Made by a program: the position numbers and the translations under genes
Assembly (NCBI GenBank): GCA_047629415.1
Contig: JBLHWZ010000124.1
Coordinates: forward strand, 1-14,452
DNA: 14,452 bases
Direction of reading: 5' to 3'
Source of the DNA: CBDUJZ01 sp047629415
GTDB taxonomy: Bacteria; Myxococcota_A; Bradymonadia; REDH01
Part shown: one piece after another, positions 1 to 7,865 of the stretch
Position numbering within the stretch: the stretch's first letter is position 1
Layout of the letters: every line of letters begins with the position of its first letter
The notes under the pieces: model-generated
Database searches by the model: none
The model's input: only the letters and a program-made list of their open reading frames with translations
Told to the model about the DNA's origin: nothing

Positions 1-2
1 GC

Positions 3-3000
3 ACGGTTGTTGCTCAGACGGAGACCGTCCTCGACATCGACTTCAACCCGATGGACCTGCGCGGTGCTACCCTCGTCACGGGCGACGCTCTGGAGACGGA
101 CTCGGTGTACCGCTTCGACGACGTCATCGACGTCGAAGGCGTCACCGTCCGAGCGTTCCTTACGCTCGTCGAGGTCTCACCGGACGCGACGATCACTCGG
201 TTCGACGACGCGGTCAACCCGGCGCGCTACGAGCCGCGGATCGGAGCCGGTGGCAGCGGTGGCTACGTCGACTACCTGATTCGGTTTGTCGATCAGGCCG
301 ACGATAGCCCGGTGGCGCTCGAGAACTTCGCCATCACCGGCGTCGATATTGACGGCGCCTCCGGCTACCAAGAATACCATGAGGTCGGCGGATTCAGCAG
401 CTATATCGTGGACCGTGATACGGGCCTGACGATCGGGCCCGGCACATCAGGGCGGACGCTCTTCCGGGGACTGACCTCCAGCCTCAGCGGCATCAGGTTC
501 GAGGACACCGCGTCCTACATCGCGCTGCTTGAGGTGGCAGTCAGCCAGGTCTCGTTCCGGCTCGGGCTCACGGATGACAGCGACGGCGAGCGACTCTACT
601 CGATGAACTTTGGCTCCCCGCTCGGCGAGTTCAGCAGACCGCGGGTACTTAGGGCGCCCAGCGTCGCGATCGCGACCAGCCAAGCCAACTCAACCGGACC
701 GATCAGCGTCTCCGTCACATACAGTGAAGGGGTCACCGGGTTCGGGCTGTCGGACGTCACTGTGAACGGCGGCGCTGTGCGCATCGGCAGCGTCGCTGGT
801 TCGGGCGCCTCCTACGCGTTCATCGTTGACCCTGCCACAGGCGAAGATGACGTGGCCATCCGCGTCGTCGCCGGCGCAGCGCGTAGCATCGCCAACTCGC
901 TGCCGTCGACCGTCTCGAACCGTCTCGATCTCGAGCCGCTCGACACGCGCATCGATGTCGCAGAGCCGGCGCGGACGCCTGATACGGTCGGCGAGTTCGT
1001 ATTCTCGTCCACCGGCACTGGCACTGGATTTCAGTGCCGAATCGACTCCGGCGCCTGGACGAGCTGCAGCGCGACATACACGACCTCCACCCTCGACCCC
1101 GGCGACCACACACTGGCTGTTCGAGCCGTGGACGCGGACTCCGACGTCGACCCGAGCCCTGCGACCCACGCATGGACGATCGTGCCTGCACCGGACACGG
1201 AGATGGAGATCGTACCGTGGGACGTGATCAACGACTCGACCGGCGACTTCTTATTCTCGACTGACATCGGCGTGCGCTACGAATGCCGAATCGATCTCGG
1301 CGCGTGGGTAGCCTGCACCGAGCGCTGGGCTACCCCGCCGCTGCCCGACGGCGAGCACTTCATCGAAGTGCGTGCGGTCAACGAGTTCGACGTCGCTGAC
1401 CCCGTTCCCAAGTTCTACACCTGGGTCATCGACACGGACCCGCCGGAGACCGTTTTCGACGACGCGCCGACTGACCCGAGCCGCGCCGCGATCGGTAGCT
1501 TCGACTTCGGCTCTGACGAAGATCCGGTCACGTATGAGTGCCGGCTCGACGGCGGCGCGTGGGCCGACTGTGACGAGCTCTACGACACGCCAGCCCTGCC
1601 CGACGGAGAGCACACTCTTGAGGCCCGCGCGACCGACCGCGCGCTGAACACCGACCCGACGCCCGCTGCTCACACATGGACGATCGACCTGACGCCGCCG
1701 GACACGTTCATCACGGACGCGCCGGCGACGCCCTCGAACGACCCGACGGGCGACTTTGACTTCGACACCGATGAGGGCGTTCGCTACGAGTGCCGCGTCG
1801 ACGGCGGCGGTTGGGGAGACTGTGCCGACCCGTTCGAGACCGCCCCTCTAGAGGACGGCGGGCACACGCTCGACGTTCGCGCCTACGACGCCGCCGGTAA
1901 CGTCGACCCGACGCCCGCCAGCCATACCTGGGATGTCGACCTGACGCCGCCCGACACCTTCGTCGATGTCGGACCTGACTCGCCGAGCGATGACCCGACC
2001 GCCGACTTTGAATTCTCGACCGACGATGGGGTGCGCTATGAGTGCCGCGTCGATGAGGGAGACTGGGCCGACTGCGAAGAAGACTACGCGACCGACGAGC
2101 TGTCCGAAGGCGAGCATACGCTCGAAGTGCGGGCCTACGACGAAGCCGGCAATGTCGACCCAACGCCCGCCAGCTTCACATGGACTATCGACACCGTCGC
2201 ACCGGACACGTTTATTGACGTCGCTCCGGCGGACCCCACGGGCGACTCGGTCGCGTCGTTCGAGTTCTCGACTGACGAGGGCGTGCGCTATGAGTGTGCG
2301 CTCGACGGTGCCGCTTGGTTCGATTGCGAGTCGACCCTGACTACCGAAGAACTCGCCGACGGTGAGCATAGGTTGCAGGTGCGCGCATACGACGAGGGCG
2401 GACTCGTTGACCCGTCCCCAGCCGAACACACATGGACGATCGACACCCTGGCGCCCGCGCCGACGGTAGACAGTCTCGTGACCGAGGACCTTCAGCCCAC
2501 CGTCACCGGCACGTACCAAGCCGACGACCTGGGCGACGAGCCGACTGACTTCTGCGTGACGATCGCCGAGTTGACGTTCTGCCGCGACTCCGGAGCGTTG
2601 ACGCTCGCCGAGGGCCTCTGGGCGTTGGACCTGCTGGCCGCTGATGTGACACTTGAGACGCTCACGTACGACGTGATCGCCGAGCAGACCGACACCACAG
2701 GGAACACCGGCGCTGACGCGACGCTCGACGAGGTGATCATCGCTGGCGACATTGACGGCGACGACATCCCCGATGGAGAGGACAATTGCCCCGAGGTTTC
2801 GAACACCGACCAGGCCGATCTCGACCTGGATGGTATCGGAGACGCTTGTGATGATGACATCGACGGCGACGGGCTGCCCAACGAGCTTGAGGAAGGGAGT
2901 GGCACGGACCCGCGGAATCCGGACACCGATGGCGACGGTCTCTGCGACGGCGCGACCGCCGTCGTCGACATCTGCGACGCTGGCGAGGATCTCGACGGCG

Positions 3001-5849
3001 ACGGTGAAGTCGACGAGGGCGAGACTGACCCCCGCGACGCTGACACCGATGATGACGGCCTGATCGACGGCGAGGAGGTCGACCTTGAGACCGATCCGAC
3101 CAAGGCCGACACGGACGGCGACGGAATCCAGGACGGCACCGAGCTCGGCGTGACCGACGAAGAGCTGCACCCGGACACAGACCGCGACGTCTTCGTGCCG
3201 GACGCCGACCCGGAGACGACCTCCGACCCACTCAACCCCGATACTGACGGCGACGAACTCTGCGACGGGCCGGAGTCGGTCGAGGATGTTTGCACCGGCG
3301 GCGAAGACGCTGGCGAGGGCGAGGGAGAGACTGCCAACGGAATGGTCGACGATGGAGAGACGGATCCGCTCGACCCCGACAGCGATGACGACGACCTGAC
3401 CGACGGAGAGGAGGTCCTCGAGGTCGGCTCCGATCCGCTCGACCCCGACACTGATGACGGTGGCGTGGACGACGGCGTCGAAGATGGCCGCGGCACTGAC
3501 CCGCTCGACCCAGTCGATGACTTCACGGGGGACGATAGCGACGGCGACGGGCTCACCGACGCGGAGGAGGCCGAGCTCGGCACCGACCCACTCGACCCCG
3601 ACACGGATGACGATGAGATCGACGACGGCACCGAGGTGCGAGGCGAGAACCCGACGGACCCGCTCGACCCTGACAGCGACGACGACGACCTGACGGACGG
3701 CGAGGAGGACAGCAACCTGAACGGTGTGCTCGACGACGACGAAACAAACCCGATGGACCCTGACAGCGACGATGACGTGCTGACGGACGGCGAAGAGGTG
3801 ATTGAGGTCGGCTCGGACCCGCTCGATCCTGACACCGACGGCGGCTCGGTCGACGACGGCACCGAGTGGTTGCGCGGCACGGATCCGCTCGACCCTGCAG
3901 ATGACCTCGAACGGGACGGCGAGCTGCTCGTGATCGGCGGCACCCTCTACGGATGTTCGTCAACCAACGGCCGCGGTGCTCCGTGGGGCGCCTTCCTGCT
4001 CCTCGGTGCGATCTTCGCGCTGCGGCGACGCAGGGAGGGGCGCCACGCAGAAAAGCTCCCTTTTTGCCTCACGGGGTTGTTCCTGGCGCTAGCACTTAGC
4101 AGCCTGGGCAGCGCGCCTGTGGCGGCACAGGACGGATTCGACGTGCAGGGGATGACCCCAGCGGCGTCGCGCAGCACGGCCTACTGGAACAGCTCGTACG
4201 CCGACACCCTCGACCAGGGCGCTTGGGACCTCGCGCTCTTCTTGAACTACGCCGACTCGCCGCTCGTGCTGCAGCAGGACGATGAGCGTATCGCCGAGCT
4301 TGTGAGCGCGCAGCTCACTGGCGACCTGATGGTCGCGGTCGGCCTGCATGACCGTTTGGACTTCGGCATCGCGTTGCCCCTGGTGCTCTACCAGTCCGGT
4401 GATGCAATAGACGAGGTCCCGGGTGCGGGCGCCACGAACGCATCGTTCGGCCTGGGTGACCTTCGCCTCGCGCTGCGTGGAGCCTTCCTAGACGATATCG
4501 CTAAGGAAGACTCGGGGGTGATGTTTGGCGCCGACCTCACGGTTCGCGTGCCGACCGGCGACGAGGAGAGCTACCAGGGCGGTGAGCTTCGTGCGCATCC
4601 TCGTCTGCTCCTCGACTACGTCTTTTCTGACCGTTCCCGCATCGGCCTCCAGGCGGGCTACATGATCCGACCTACGCGCGAACTTGAGAATGTCGCTGTG
4701 AACGACCAGGTCTCATTGAGCGCCGCTGGCGCCATCAATGTTGGCCGGCGAGGCCGTGGCTGGCTCATCCCAGAGGTGCAGTCGCAGATCGGAGTGCTTG
4801 AGGGTGGCAGTGACACGAGCGACAGGTCGGTCGAGCTCCTCTTCGGCGGCCGCTACGATGTGAGCCGCACCGTGTTGCTAGAGGCTGGCACGAGCACTGG
4901 GCTCGTGCGTGGCATCGGCAGTCCGGATTGGCGCGTGTTTGCCGGCGTGTCTGTACACGCCGCCCCCCGCGAGCCCGAGGACACTGATGGCGACGGCTAC
5001 CTCGACCCCGAGGACGCGTGCCCGCTCGAACCCGAGGACTTTGACGGGTTCGAAGACGCCGAAGGTTGTCCGGATTACGACAACGATGGCGACGGCGTCC
5101 TCGATGTTGACGACGGTCCTGCCCGCGACGATGGCTTCGGCGTTTGCCTGAACGACCCCGAGGACGCCGACGGCTTCGAAGACGAGAACGGGTGCCCGGA
5201 CCCGGACAACGATGGCGACACCGTACCTGACATTCGCGACGGTCTGACCGGCGACGACGGCTTCGGCGTTTGCATGAACGATCCCGAGGACACCGACGGC
5301 TTCGAAGACACCGATGGGTGTCCGGACCCGGACAATGACGAGGATGGTGTGCCGGACATCATCGACGGCGAGGTGCAACACACCGGCTTCGGCGCTTGCA
5401 TGAACGACCCCGAAGATATGGACGGTGACCGCGACACCGACGGATGCCCCGAGGAAGACCGCGCCGCTCGGATCACCTGCGACGAGATCATCATCGACGG
5501 CCGAGTCTACTTCGACCTCGACAGCGACGTCATCCAGACTCGTTCGTTTGGCGTTCTCGATGACGTCGCGTCGGTGCTGGACGAGGCCGACTTCATCCGA
5601 CTGCTCAGTGTCGAGGGACACACCGACTCTCAGGGCAGCAGCCGGTACAACCTTGACCTCTCAGAGCGCCGCGCCGCCTCGGTGATGCGCTACCTGGGAG
5701 ATCGTGGAATCGAAGGGGACCGTCTGATTAGCGGCGGCTGGGGGGAAGAGGAGCCGATCGACACAAACGGCACCGACGAGGGGCGGCAGAACAACCGTCG
5801 CGTCGAGTTCATTATCGCCGAACAAGATAAACGCGCCTGCGTCGAGTGA
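3..5849 (+). CDS. Surface Ig/TSP3-repeat protein with MYXO-CTERM-like anchor, fused in frame to an OmpA-family outer-membrane protein (5' partial)
   Basis: The frame is open to the left edge, so the start lies upstream. The first visible residues, TVVAQTETVLDIDFN, look like the end of a signal peptide (VVAQ|T). Residues are counted from the in-frame ATG at 51, which is probably not the true start. Order: beta-rich N-terminal region (about 1-205); Big_12-like Ig domain (about 210-290, 'VTYSEGVTGFGLSDVTVNGG'); six 84-85-residue repeats (299-803); another Ig-like stretch (about 805-895); Asp-rich TSP3 repeats (about 900-1285); MYXO-CTERM-like tail (C1302, hydrophobic 1313-1324, RRRR 1325-1328); signal-peptide-like segment (1336-1360, AAQ|D); outer-membrane barrel ('ALFLNYADSPLVL', about 1361-1640); TSP3 repeats (about 1644-1800); OmpA C-terminal domain (about 1809-1925). 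In the last, GHTD D1859 and R1874 have the spacing of the diaminopimelate-binding Asp/Arg pair of known OmpA proteins. The N-terminal half is probably surface-displayed; the C-terminal half probably links outer membrane to peptidoglycan. The fusion is odd because each half would normally be a separate gene. Confidence 0.9.
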   Translation, partial: TVVAQTETVLDIDFNPMDLRGATLVTGDALETDSVYRFDDVIDVEGVTVRAFLTLVEVSPDATITRFDDAVNPARYEPRIGAGGSGGYVDYLIRFVDQADDSPVALENFAITGVDIDGASGYQEYHEVGGFSSYIVDRDTGLTIGPGTSGRTLFRGLTSSLSGIRFEDTASYIALLEVAVSQVSFRLGLTDDSDGERLYSMNFGSPLGEFSRPRVLRAPSVAIATSQANSTGPISVSVTYSEGVTGFGLSDVTVNGGAVRIGSVAGSGASYAFIVDPATGEDDVAIRVVAGAARSIANSLPSTVSNRLDLEPLDTRIDVAEPARTPDTVGEFVFSSTGTGTGFQCRIDSGAWTSCSATYTTSTLDPGDHTLAVRAVDADSDVDPSPATHAWTIVPAPDTEMEIVPWDVINDSTGDFLFSTDIGVRYECRIDLGAWVACTERWATPPLPDGEHFIEVRAVNEFDVADPVPKFYTWVIDTDPPETVFDDAPTDPSRAAIGSFDFGSDEDPVTYECRLDGGAWADCDELYDTPALPDGEHTLEARATDRALNTDPTPAAHTWTIDLTPPDTFITDAPATPSNDPTGDFDFDTDEGVRYECRVDGGGWGDCADPFETAPLEDGGHTLDVRAYDAAGNVDPTPASHTWDVDLTPPDTFVDVGPDSPSDDPTADFEFSTDDGVRYECRVDEGDWADCEEDYATDELSEGEHTLEVRAYDEAGNVDPTPASFTWTIDTVAPDTFIDVAPADPTGDSVASFEFSTDEGVRYECALDGAAWFDCESTLTTEELADGEHRLQVRAYDEGGLVDPSPAEHTWTIDTLAPAPTVDSLVTEDLQPTVTGTYQADDLGDEPTDFCVTIAELTFCRDSGALTLAEGLWALDLLAADVTLETLTYDVIAEQTDTTGNTGADATLDEVIIAGDIDGDDIPDGEDNCPEVSNTDQADLDLDGIGDACDDDIDGDGLPNELEEGSGTDPRNPDTDGDGLCDGATAVVDICDAGEDLDGDGEVDEGETDPRDADTDDDGLIDGEEVDLETDPTKADTDGDGIQDGTELGVTDEELHPDTDRDVFVPDADPETTSDPLNPDTDGDELCDGPESVEDVCTGGEDAGEGEGETANGMVDDGETDPLDPDSDDDDLTDGEEVLEVGSDPLDPDTDDGGVDDGVEDGRGTDPLDPVDDFTGDDSDGDGLTDAEEAELGTDPLDPDTDDDEIDDGTEVRGENPTDPLDPDSDDDDLTDGEEDSNLNGVLDDDETNPMDPDSDDDVLTDGEEVIEVGSDPLDPDTDGGSVDDGTEWLRGTDPLDPADDLERDGELLVIGGTLYGCSSTNGRGAPWGAFLLLGAIFALRRRREGRHAEKLPFCLTGLFLALALSSLGSAPVAAQDGFDVQGMTPAASRSTAYWNSSYADTLDQGAWDLALFLNYADSPLVLQQDDERIAELVSAQLTGDLMVAVGLHDRLDFGIALPLVLYQSGDAIDEVPGAGATNASFGLGDLRLALRGAFLDDIAKEDSGVMFGADLTVRVPTGDEESYQGGELRAHPRLLLDYVFSDRSRIGLQAGYMIRPTRELENVAVNDQVSLSAAGAINVGRRGRGWLIPEVQSQIGVLEGGSDTSDRSVELLFGGRYDVSRTVLLEAGTSTGLVRGIGSPDWRVFAGVSVHAAPREPEDTDGDGYLDPEDACPLEPEDFDGFEDAEGCPDYDNDGDGVLDVDDGPARDDGFGVCLNDPEDADGFEDENGCPDPDNDGDTVPDIRDGLTGDDGFGVCMNDPEDTDGFEDTDGCPDPDNDEDGVPDIIDGEVQHTGFGACMNDPEDMDGDRDTDGCPEEDRAARITCDEIIIDGRVYFDLDSDVIQTRSFGVLDDVASVLDEADFIRLLSVEGHTDSQGSSRYNLDLSERRAASVMRYLGDRGIEGDRLISGGWGEEEPIDTNGTDEGRQNNRRVEFIIAEQDKRACVE
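945..2459 (+). repeat. Six tandem 84-85-residue Ig-like (two-Cys) domain repeats
   Basis: Six in-frame units start at about 945, 1197, 1449, 1704, 1956 and 2208 (252-255 bp each). Each carries the pattern YECRxDxGxWxxC, then LxDGEHTLEVRAxD, then DPTPAxHTWTID and a PPD/APD linker. Each unit keeps two cysteines about 12 residues apart, which could form one disulfide per domain after export. Units 3-6 are more alike than units 1 and 2, consistent with growth by duplication at the C-terminal side. This repeat type is common in very large bacterial surface proteins; its ligand cannot be read from the sequence. Confidence 0.9.
2748..3905 (+). repeat. Long thrombospondin type 3 calcium-binding repeat stalk
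   Basis: About 385 residues made almost entirely of DxDGDGLxDGEE and TDPLDPDTDxD motifs, the signature of TSP3 calcium-binding repeats. Asp and Glu dominate. The near-repetitive GAC/GAG-rich DNA also creates long spurious antisense frames. The block sits just before the MYXO-CTERM-like tail, so it would act as a calcium-stiffened stalk holding the Ig domains away from the membrane. Confidence 0.9.
3951..4130 (+). other. Internal MYXO-CTERM-like sorting signal followed directly by a signal-peptide-like segment
   Basis: Residues 1301-1328 read GCSS, then NGRGAPWG, a hydrophobic core GAFLLLGAIFAL and RRRR. This matches the Cys / transmembrane / Arg-cluster plan of the C-terminal MYXO-CTERM signal, which normally ends a protein. 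Here, seven residues after the Arg cluster (EGRHAEK), translation continues into LPFCLTGLFLALALSSLG and SAPVAAQ|D, a typical signal-peptide core with an AxA-type cleavage site. No ATG lies between the Arg run and the barrel in this frame. The only in-frame alternative start before the hydrophobic core is TTG at 4077, and it has no well-spaced ribosome-binding site; a GGGAGGGG lies about 40 bases upstream. The GTG in 'PVAA' comes after the core. Confidence 0.75.
4980..5450 (+). repeat. Periplasmic TSP3 repeats with a 126-bp period in the OmpA half
   Basis: Between barrel and OmpA domain the protein has repeated GCPDxDNDGD and GFGVCxNDPEDxDGFED motifs. The GFG[VA]C block recurs at 5133, 5259 and 5385, an exact 126-bp (42-residue) spacing. 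Each unit has two cysteines. This barrel - TSP3 linker - OmpA order is common in large OmpA-family proteins of Myxococcota and relatives. Confidence 0.85.
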
Positions 5850-5860
5850 CGCGTTTTACG

Positions 5861-5902
5861 ACGCGTTCGAGCAGGCCGGCGAAGCCACCTGCTCGAACGT
5901 GT
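5861..5902 (+). terminator. Strong hairpin after the OmpA fusion gene (candidate terminator)
   Basis: The arms CGTTCGAGCAGG (5864-5875) and CCTGCTCGAACG (5888-5899) pair perfectly. Three further pairs outside them, one a G-U, give a 15-bp stem with a 12-base loop. It begins 11 bases after the stop codon. No T-tract follows, so it may be a weak intrinsic terminator or a 3'-end stabiliser. The rest of the interval to 6134 shows no gene I can support. Confidence 0.6.
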
Positions 5903-6134
5903 AAGGTCATCTGCCGCGTAGACGACCTTTTCGACGTCTCGGCACGTAGCCCTGAGTCGGCAGGTCCCACCGTAGGATGCCGGAGGCTCACCCCTTCATC
6001 TGAGCCACGGCGTGGATACCTATGCGTCGGTCTTGGTTGTCCAAGCCGCGCTGAGATCTGAGTCGTCCAGCAGGACAGCACGCAGATCTCATTGATTGGA
6101 AAGTCCACAGATCCAGACTAGCTCGCGATCATCG

Positions 6135-6160
6135 ACTTCTCACACGCAGAGAAGTGAGAA
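6135..6160 (+). promoter_or_regulatory. Two overlapping inverted repeats at the start of the first lipoprotein pseudogene
   Basis: TTCTCAC (6137-6143) and GTGAGAA (6154-6160) form a perfect 7-bp dyad with a 10-base gap. ACTTCTC (6135-6141) and GAGAAGT (6149-6155) form a competing one with a 7-base loop. They cover the upstream GTG start candidate (6154) and lie just before the TTG candidate (6169). The layout could be an operator or an RNA switch over the translation start, or chance. No recognisable -10 box is placed convincingly nearby. Confidence 0.3.
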
Positions 6161-6168
6161 CTAGGCAC

Positions 6169-7652
6169 TTGCGCCGACTGCTGCTCGCTTCTGCCTTGCT
6201 CGCCGCTTGTAGCGGCGAAGACGTCGTCACCGACACAGCAACGGTCACTGACCCCGACGTCGGCGATGCCGGCGGACGGACCGACGTCACGCCTGAGGAC
6301 GTCGCTGATGTGGCGCCTGATGTGGCGCCTGACGTTGATCCCGTCGCGGCTGCTGATGTCGCGCCGAATGTGGAGATCGATGTCGGCCCGCCGGTCCTCA
6401 CAGCCTCAGAAGACTTCGTGCCGTGTGCGAATCTTGCGAATCTGGACCGCTAGCCGTGGGACACCTGGAGCGTGACACTCGGCAAAGGGGGGCTCCATCG
6501 CTATCGATACGGTCGCGGCAGCCACGACGTTCGACCCAGCAACGCTGGTACTGAACACGCTCGGCGACTACCGGGAGTTCTCGGGTTTAGGAGATGACGA
6601 AGTAGATTGTACGTTCCCGCCCGCCGATTTTGTGTGCCCGGTCACCGAACTCGCCACCGGAACGTGCGAGATCGTCGTCGTCTCAGTGACTGCCACCAAT
6701 TGTGCCGACGATGACCTCGGTGAATACGATATCGTCGTCACTAACGGCATGTCGTTGGAGCTTGATTTCGACGACGTACTCAGCCCGTTCGACACAGGGA
6801 CGCTGTTGGGAGACGGCACCGACGATGACCTCGACTTCGATCTGGACTGCGCTGACAGCGACTGTGATTCGAGCCTACTCTGCGGCCCGGTCGTGTGCGC
6901 CGAGACGTTCGAGCCGTGTTCCGTCTCAGACAGCATCGCCGACACCTACCTGGTTGTAGTGGAGACGATGAGTTCGGCGAGTATGAGCTCACCGTGGAAG
7001 AAGCGGTGTCTGTCGAGCTAGTTCAGCATGAACTCGTTCTCGGACCTACCGAGGGCGAGGTGACGCGCGACGATGGAACGTCGAACGACGGCGAAATCAT
7101 CGTCGACTGCGACGATCCCGGCTGCATGGGTACGGCGACTTGTGTACTCGACGGCGACTTCACCCCGTGCGGCATGGAGGCGTTCATCTTCGACTCGTAC
7201 CAGATCGACATCGGCCCGGGTGGAGCGACTCTCTCGGGTGACACGATCGGGCCGGAGTCCGCATTTGACTCGTGCGTCGCTACTTCAACACTCCTGGTGA
7301 CTACGACTTAGCTGGAGTCTTAGAAGTTTACGACATCACGACCGAGCTTGGCGTTGACGAGTTTGACTGTACCTTCCCGCCGCCGGGCTTCCACTGCCCG
7401 GACGGGACATTCCCCGAAGGTGTTTACGAGGTCGCGGTCGCGGCTAACTCGGAGAGCACTACCTGCGTAGATGCGGATCTCGGCGAGCACCTCTTCACAA
7501 CGGTTGGCGACATCATCTCGCGTGACATTGTCCTCGACGACCACGAGATGCCGTTCCAGGAGGCCGAAGCCAGCTGTGACGATGGCATCGATAACGACCT
7601 CGATGGCTGCTTCGACGGCGACGATGCCGACAGCCTAGCAGCCTGCACCTAG
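6169..7652 (+). pseudogene. Decayed lipoprotein with three PPC-like / MopE-like units
   Basis: The TTG at 6169 (an in-frame GTG lies at 6154) gives a compact lipoprotein signal, MRRLLLASALLAAC, with C then SGED, followed by a VAPDVAPDVDP linker. The remains of three homologous units follow. Each runs FxPC...DxY, a PPC-like core (IDT...NTPGDYD...DEFDCTFPP...CPxGTF...GEY) and an acidic DGxDNDLDG...C metal-binding-type motif. Lesions: TAG at 6451; one extra G in the six-G run 6487-6492, moving the reading to another frame; a frame-changing deletion near 6955 that removes about 75 codons of unit 2 (DTYLVV joins DDEFGEY); and a one-base loss near 7270. The last frame ends naturally at TAG 7650-7652 after SLAAC. 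Secretion to the envelope is inferred. Assembly error is the main alternative for the point lesions, but not for the large deletion. Confidence 0.75.
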
Positions 7653-7663
7653 CTAAGAACTTC

Positions 7664-7702
7664 GACGAACTCGGCGCCTCTCGCGCCGGGTTCGTTCGTT
7701 TT
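7664..7702 (+). terminator. Rho-independent terminator downstream of the first lipoprotein pseudogene
   Basis: The arms CGAACTCGGCGC (7666-7677) and GCGCCGGGTTCG (7683-7694) pair over 12 positions with one U-G. An A-T pair extends the stem, the loop is five bases, and TTCGTTTT follows. The hairpin begins 13 bases after the stop codon. The stem and T-rich tail together make this the best terminator in the window. Confidence 0.8.
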
Positions 7703-7865
7703 GGAGTTCGCAACGCCCGCGAGAGCGAAGTTGCCGTATTGCGCACGGTGTGTGTTGACCCGTGTGGTGGGATTTGAGGAATGTGAAGGTCTCAAAACCG
7801 TGTGTTGAATCAGGTCTCAGAAGAGTCGACGGTTGTCTCACTAACTCCACAATAGCCCGACCTAC

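Noticed and set aside
1848..3943. Long antisense open frames (440 and 483 codons) opposite the Ig/TSP3 region
   Set aside because: They are Ser/Pro- or Val/Arg-rich shadows of repetitive Asp/Glu codons in a GC-rich gene. They have no domain, signal peptide or start context, while the plus-strand protein shows clear families.
945..5450. CRISPR-like periodicity
   Set aside because: The periodic units are in-frame protein domain repeats (252 and 126 bp), with no short conserved repeat separated by unique spacers.
4878..5621. 247-codon antisense frame opposite the OmpA TSP3 repeats
   Set aside because: Its repetitive composition mirrors the 126-bp coding repeat on the other strand, where a recognisable OmpA domain is encoded.
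5846..6061. Small 71-codon plus-strand frame after the OmpA stop
   Set aside because: It overlaps the stop codon and a strong hairpin, is basic and low in recognisable motifs, and has no ribosome-binding site.
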